From Chryseobacterium mucoviscidosis (GTDB taxonomy: Bacteria; Bacteroidota; Bacteroidia; Flavobacteriales; Weeksellaceae), in NCBI RefSeq assembly GCF_002177115.1, contig NZ_MVAG01000114.1:62001-126000 (forward strand): 64,000 nt of DNA, given 5' to 3'. This document shows positions 60,735-64,000 of this stretch, piece after piece. Below the pieces are notes generated by a model. It did not search any database and was not told the origin of the DNA. It was given only the letters and a program-made list of their open reading frames with translations. Made by a program: the position numbers and the translations under genes. Each line of letters opens with the position of its first letter. Within the stretch, counting starts at the first letter, position 1.

Positions 60735-61346
60735 TCACTCTGCAATGGTACGGAACGTAAGATTCACTCGCGGTGTTTTTACTTTTGTGGTTGGAGGAAG
60801 CCGGTGCAGCCAATTGTCCTGCGTGGTTCCTTTCATCACCAACAGACTTCCGTTTTCCAGAAATATTTCGGCTTTATCTTTTGTTGTTTTATGTTTAAAT
60901 AAGAACTTTCTTTCCGCTCCGAAAGTCAGGGAAGCAATGGCTCCGTGTTTTTTTAAATCTTTTTCGGCATCACTGTGATACGCCATTCCTTCGCTTCCGT
61001 CGTGGTATAAATTCAGAAGGCAGGAATTATAGGTTTCGCCAGTAATTTCTTCACATTTTTTCTTTAATTCCAATAATTCGGGCGTCCAGAATTTTGCATA
61101 TTTCGTCCGTTTGGAATAGGTGTATTCAAATGGTTTTTCACCGAACCAGGCTACTTTTCTTTTGGTCAAAATTAATTTTCCGAAAATAACGGCTTCATCA
61201 TTTTCCCACGGAATTTCATTAAACAGATAATCGAAATAAAAATCAGCTTTTTCTTTGGAGAACACTTTTCCGTAATAATGAACTGTTCCGTCTTTGGGAA
61301 GGATATTTAAAGGATAATCTGATACGCCTTCGAATAAACTCATCAT
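60735..61346 (-). CDS. alkB: AlkB-type alpha-ketoglutarate-dependent DNA/RNA dealkylase
   Basis: A 203-residue Fe(II)/2-oxoglutarate dioxygenase that oxidatively removes 1-methyladenine and 3-methylcytosine lesions. Metal and cosubstrate motifs are GMAYHSDAEKDLKKHGAIAS (H-x-D), LLVMKGTTQDNWLHRLPPTT (distal His) and PRVNLTFR (2-oxoglutarate Arg pair). The substrate lid region NSCLLNLYHDGSEG precedes them. The eukaryotic ALKBH2/3-like layout is common in Bacteroidetes. It lies downstream of the Ada-type gene on the same strand, 288 bp away. Confidence 0.93.
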   Translation of the reverse strand: MMSLFEGVSDYPLNILPKDGTVHYYGKVFSKEKADFYFDYLFNEIPWENDEAVIFGKLILTKRKVAWFGEKPFEYTYSKRTKYAKFWTPELLELKKKCEEITGETYNSCLLNLYHDGSEGMAYHSDAEKDLKKHGAIASLTFGAERKFLFKHKTTKDKAEIFLENGSLLVMKGTTQDNWLHRLPPTTKVKTPRVNLTFRTIAE

Positions 61347-61383
61347 AAAGTTTAATGTTTTGTGATTAATGTTTCAAGTTCTT

Positions 61384-61463
61384 TGTCATTCCGTAGGAAT
61401 CTAAGCTAAGTATTTTTAAATTTTAACCTCTAATAAATGATCCCAGATTCACACAAAATGACA
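61384..61463. repeat. tgtcatt-type interspersed repeat
   Basis: Ends tgtcattccgtaggaatct and agattcacacaaaatgaca are imperfect inverted copies. The size matches the 12611-12690 unit (80 bp). Confidence 0.5.
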
Positions 61464-61497
61464 ATATTTCGTTGATTTTTTTATTAAAATAAGTTTT

Positions 61498-61550
61498 AGG
61501 CTAAAGCCAATTTGGTCAATTGATTATTTTAAACGGGCTAAAGCCCGTTT
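61498..61550. repeat. Palindromic ggctaaagcc-type repeat
   Basis: aggctaaagcc at 61498-61508 and aaacgggctaaagcccgttt at 61531-61550; the latter is a 9-bp-arm palindrome. Such elements are frequent in bacterial spacers and have no coding content. Confidence 0.5.
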
Positions 61551-61634
61551 CTATTGATGGAATAGTTTTATTTTTAAAATTTCAATCAAAATTATTAACT
61601 ATTCGTAAAAAATTAGTGCAATTTGTGTTTGAAA

Positions 61635-62477
61635 TCAAGAGTACATTTTTGAACTTTCCCAGCCGATAATTAGCTGTTTTCTCTCGCTTCCCCACATATA
61701 ACCGCCGATTTTTCCGGTTGACTGAATTACTCTGTGACACGGAATTAAAAACGCAACAGGATTGCTGCCAATAGCGGTTCCGACAGCTCTTGAAGCATTT
61801 GGATTTCCAATTTTATCCGCCAGATTTCCATAGGTTGATAATTTCCCCATCGGAATGGTGAGAAGACTTTCCCAGACTTTTAACTGAAAATCTGTTCCTT
61901 TCAGATGGAGTTTTATGGTGTTCAGTTCCGACCAGTCTTTACTGAAAATAGATAGGGCGTTGTTCTGGAAATCATCTTTCTTTTCAAAAAAAGAAGCATT
62001 GGGAAATTTAGCCTGTAAATCTCCCAATGCTTTATGTTGATCGGTTTCAAAAGCCATATAGCAGATTCCTTTTTCTGTGGAAGCTGCAATTACTTTTCCA
62101 AAAGGACTTTCGGAAAAACTGTAATTGATGTTGAGGCTTTTTCCTCCGTTTTTATATTCTGCCGGAGACATTCCTTCGATTTTCACAAACAGATCGTGCA
62201 GTCTGCTTGTACTCGATAATCCTGTCTCGTAAGCCGTATCAAATAAACTCGCTTTTTCTTCTTTCAGCAAACTTTTGGCATGTTCAAGGCTGATGAACTG
62301 CAAAAATTTCTTCGGACTTGTTCCCGCCCAGTCAGAAAACATCTTCTGAAAATGAGCCGGGCTCAAATGAATTTTCTCCGCCACTTCATCCAGACTTGGC
62401 TGAAGCTTAAAATTGCTCCGGATATAGTCTATCGCTTTGGCAATTCTTTCGTAATCTATCTGATTCTGTGTAGACAT
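61635..62477 (-). CDS. Ada-type methylated-DNA--protein-cysteine methyltransferase with AraC HTH
   Basis: A 280-residue fusion. The N-terminal AraC-type double HTH (~1-100, LQPSLDEVAEKIHLSPAHFQ) precedes a methyltransferase part (~110-280) with PVAFLIPCHRVIQSTGKIGG, where Cys accepts the methyl group from O6-methylguanine. The N-terminal zinc/phosphotriester domain of E. coli Ada is missing, so methyl-phosphotriester sensing through that Cys is not expected. It may still regulate repair genes. Location next to alkB supports alkylation repair. Confidence 0.93.
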   Translation of the reverse strand: MSTQNQIDYERIAKAIDYIRSNFKLQPSLDEVAEKIHLSPAHFQKMFSDWAGTSPKKFLQFISLEHAKSLLKEEKASLFDTAYETGLSSTSRLHDLFVKIEGMSPAEYKNGGKSLNINYSFSESPFGKVIAASTEKGICYMAFETDQHKALGDLQAKFPNASFFEKKDDFQNNALSIFSKDWSELNTIKLHLKGTDFQLKVWESLLTIPMGKLSTYGNLADKIGNPNASRAVGTAIGSNPVAFLIPCHRVIQSTGKIGGYMWGSERKQLIIGWESSKMYS

Positions 62478-62543
62478 AACATTGAATTTACCTCACAAAT
62501 TTCCAAAGAATCTACGGCAGAAAAAATCCGTTTCCTGCGGAAT

Positions 62544-63401
62544 TTAGTTGTTGTTATAGATATGATAGTAAGCAAGCATTTTGTAATATAACTTCGCCGC
62601 TAAGAATGCGCTTGGTTTTGCCATCGGAGAATCCATTAATTCTACAATATCAAAAGCGACAACGTTACATTTTTCGAATACTTTTCTTAATAATTCCAAA
62701 GTCGGATACCACTGTAAACCTCCCGGTTCCGGAGTTCCTGTTGACGGACAAAGCGATGGATCGAAAGCATCAAGATCAATCGTGATGTACACATTTCCTG
62801 AAACTTTTTCCAAAACGTCGTTTACCCAGTTTTCGTTGTTGGCAATTTCGTGAGCGAAAAATACTCTTCCTTCAGGTAAATACTCAACCTCTTCCACATC
62901 CATAGAACGGATTCCCACCTGTACCAGATTATGTTTCTGATTGGCTTCAAAAACCGCACAGGCGTGGTTGGAAGTAGAGCCGTGGAATTCCGGACGAAGA
63001 TCTGTATGAGCGTCTAGCTGAAGAACAGTTAAATTCTCAAACTTCTCTCCTACCGCACGAATCGAACCGATAGAAACAGAGTGTTCTCCCCCGAAAAGGG
63101 TGAATAGTTTTCCGTCGTTATTCAAAAGCTCTTTTGTTTTCTGGTAAACGGCTTCTGTCATGGCTTCCGGTGAAGAGTTTTCAGAAACTTCTCCTGCTAA
63201 ATATACTCCTTCCAGATACGGTTCTGTCTGGGTTTCGATGTCATACAGTTCCATGTTTTCGGAAGCATCAAGGAATAATTCAGGGCCTTTATCGGCTCCT
63301 TTTCCCCACGTTGACGTTCCGTCGTAAGGAACAGTAACCAACATTACTTTCGAGTTTTCTAACGATGCATTTTCCTCAGGAATTCCTGCGTATGTTTTCA
63401 T
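62544..63401 (-). CDS. speB: Agmatinase / ureohydrolase family
   Basis: A 285-residue binuclear-manganese hydrolase. The metal motifs are LFGGEHSVSIGSIRA, LTVLQLDAHTDLRPEFHGST, SNHACAVFE and YITIDLDAFDPSLCPSTGTP followed by EPGGLQW. It cleaves agmatine to putrescine and urea; related formimidoglutamase or arginase activity is possible but the Asp-Ala-His-Thr-Asp-Leu-Arg string and SNHAC fit agmatinase. No arginine decarboxylase gene is within the window. A TATCTTTG box lies 29 bp upstream. Confidence 0.9.
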   Translation of the reverse strand: MKTYAGIPEENASLENSKVMLVTVPYDGTSTWGKGADKGPELFLDASENMELYDIETQTEPYLEGVYLAGEVSENSSPEAMTEAVYQKTKELLNNDGKLFTLFGGEHSVSIGSIRAVGEKFENLTVLQLDAHTDLRPEFHGSTSNHACAVFEANQKHNLVQVGIRSMDVEEVEYLPEGRVFFAHEIANNENWVNDVLEKVSGNVYITIDLDAFDPSLCPSTGTPEPGGLQWYPTLELLRKVFEKCNVVAFDIVELMDSPMAKPSAFLAAKLYYKMLAYYHIYNNN

Positions 63402-63429
63402 GTTTTATGTAAAAATTAAATGATTTCGG

Positions 63430-63437
63430 CAAAGATA
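63430..63437 (-). promoter_or_regulatory. Putative -7 box for agmatinase
   Basis: The minus strand reads TATCTTTG, followed by C, a full TAnnTTTG match 29 bases upstream of the ATG. Confidence 0.55.
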
Positions 63438-63530
63438 CAAAGAAGTTTGGAGAAGTTGGCGGGTGATGAAAGGAACAACTTCATGAAGTAATCTGATAAA
63501 TTTTAAAGTATGATAAATATAATTCGCAGA

Positions 63531-63737
63531 TTATAATGTAGACACGAGTAATTCCCGAATATCCACTTTCAAAAACTTCGAGATTTCGTAAAGTGTTTCA
63601 ACAGAAGGCTGAACTTCATTCGTACACCAGCGAGAAACTGTTGACTCGGTTTTTCCCAAATGACGGGCTAACTCTTTACTGGTTTTGTTTTTTTCAACCA
63701 GAACAGATTTTATTCTATTTAAGTTCACTTTCGACAC
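63531..63737 (-). CDS. Xre-family HTH regulator
   Basis: A 68-residue single-domain DNA-binding protein. The HTH is TSKELARHLGKTESTVSRWC (about residues 19-38), followed by TNEVQPSVETLYEISKFLKV, the typical Cro/CI helix 4-5. There is no further domain. It is divergent from the SymE-like gene with 148 bp of very AT-rich DNA between, including repeated aatttat words that could be operators. A role as repressor or antitoxin of the neighbour is inferred from this arrangement. Confidence 0.85.
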   Translation of the reverse strand: MSKVNLNRIKSVLVEKNKTSKELARHLGKTESTVSRWCTNEVQPSVETLYEISKFLKVDIRELLVSTL

Positions 63738-63859
63738 GATGATAATTTATTGACTTCTCCTGCAAATATCGTTAAAATTTAAACACTTGAAAATCAATGT
63801 AAAAAAGCAATAAATTATATTTTTACGATAATTTATTTTTACTAAAATATAATTTATTA

Positions 63860-63867
63860 TACTTTTG
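63860..63867 (+). promoter_or_regulatory. -7 promoter box of the SymE-like gene with nearby operator-like words
   Basis: TACTTTTG matches TAnnTTTG, 18 bases before the ATG at 63886. Upstream, aataaattata (63809-63819), gataatttattt (63828-63839) and tataatttatta (63848-63859) form repeated AT words, one abutting the box, which would suit an Xre operator. Confidence 0.6.
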
Positions 63868-63885
63868 CAACAATAAACAACCATC

Positions 63886-64000
63886 ATGAAGGAAGAAAAA
63901 AAATTTCAAAAATCAGGAATAAGACAATTAAAAGTGCATCAGAAGTACATTTTAAGACCGTATCATCGGTATGTCGTATTTCCTGAAATTCGACTTTGCG
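63886..64000 (+). CDS. SymE-like toxin family protein (3' partial)
   Basis: Only the first 38 codons are in the window. The segment RQLKVHQKYILRPYHRYVVF followed by PEIRLC matches the opening of SymE-type proteins, in which R-x-L-x-V precedes a Y/F-x-x-x-P-x-I-x-L-x-G-x-W-L core. SymE of E. coli is an SOS-induced toxin acting on RNA or nucleoid structure. Family identity rests on a short stretch and must be treated with caution. The divergent Xre gene supports a regulated toxin-like locus. Confidence 0.55.
   Translation, partial: MKEEKKFQKSGIRQLKVHQKYILRPYHRYVVFPEIRLC

Overview
The window reads as a stretch of a flavobacterial chromosome, most likely Chryseobacterium or a close Weeksellaceae relative. 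The reasons are AT-rich spacers, promoters of the Bacteroidetes type (TTTG ... TAnnTTTG) with little Shine-Dalgarno signal, type IX secretion (T9SS) C-terminal sorting domains on two secreted proteins, the gliding genes gldB and gldC, and an alkaline phosphatase that closely matches PafA of Elizabethkingia (Chryseobacterium) meningoseptica. No rRNA, tRNA, CRISPR array, prophage or classical transposase was seen. Species-level assignment is inference.

Layout. 1-3.6 kb: 3' part of a secreted endonuclease I, two small membrane proteins, an old yellow enzyme and cytidine deaminase. 3.6-7.7 kb: repeat-rich spacer with a MITE-like element and a structured repeat resembling Flavo-1 RNA, then a cobalamin riboswitch controlling a BtuB-like receptor and a BtuG-like surface lipoprotein. 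7.8-14 kb: leftward housekeeping and small enzymes (tRNA nucleotidyltransferase, Sua5/YrdC, DinB, GNAT, NTF2-like, cystathionine lyase/synthase), interrupted by a GIY-YIG gene bounded by 36-bp inverted repeats. 14-19.6 kb: gldB-gldC, an EF-hand/leucine-rich protein, nadE, a second MITE copy, a barnase-type RNase with its barstar, and a Crp/Fnr regulator. 19.6-26.6 kb: PafA, several hypothetical proteins, an ATP-grasp protein and a tandem pair of secreted C-type-lectin-like proteins. 26.6-33.4 kb: malate dehydrogenase, a bacteriophytochrome with heme oxygenase, a nucleoid-associated protein, and a twice-repeated pair of tiny membrane protein plus small helical protein. 33.4-45.7 kb: thioredoxin-like protein, a frameshifted sialidase-like gene, dnaK, ppk1-ppx, an epimerase-like protein, a large T9SS-exported choice-of-anchor I protein and a sirtuin fragment. 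45.7-60.3 kb: response regulator, NifU-domain and Mrp proteins, a GH92 mannosidase, a phytanoyl-CoA dioxygenase-like protein, a threefold repeat array, a dicarboxylate symporter, BON and SH3 proteins, a large beta-barrel and a CocE/NonD hydrolase. 60.7-64 kb: alkylation repair (AlkB, Ada-type), agmatinase, and an Xre gene divergent from the start of a SymE-like toxin gene.

How the genes work together. Clear functional units are: B12 capture at the cell surface (riboswitch, BtuB, BtuG-like); polyphosphate synthesis and breakdown (ppk1-ppx with a 4-bp overlap); red-light sensing with its own chromophore supply (bphP-bphO); Fe-S assembly (NifU domain plus Mrp); DNA alkylation repair (ada, alkB); and RNase toxin with inhibitor (barnase, barstar). 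The spacers carry several small interspersed repeat families (MITE-like, tcattgcgagg type, tgtcatt type, tctcgcagatt type), and three genes look broken: the NTF2-like gene, the sialidase-like gene and the sirtuin. The best candidates for undescribed biology are the duplicated membrane/helical module at 32.1-33.3 kb, the tandem lectin pair, and the GIY-YIG unit with its matching solo repeat inside the barnase-barstar locus.
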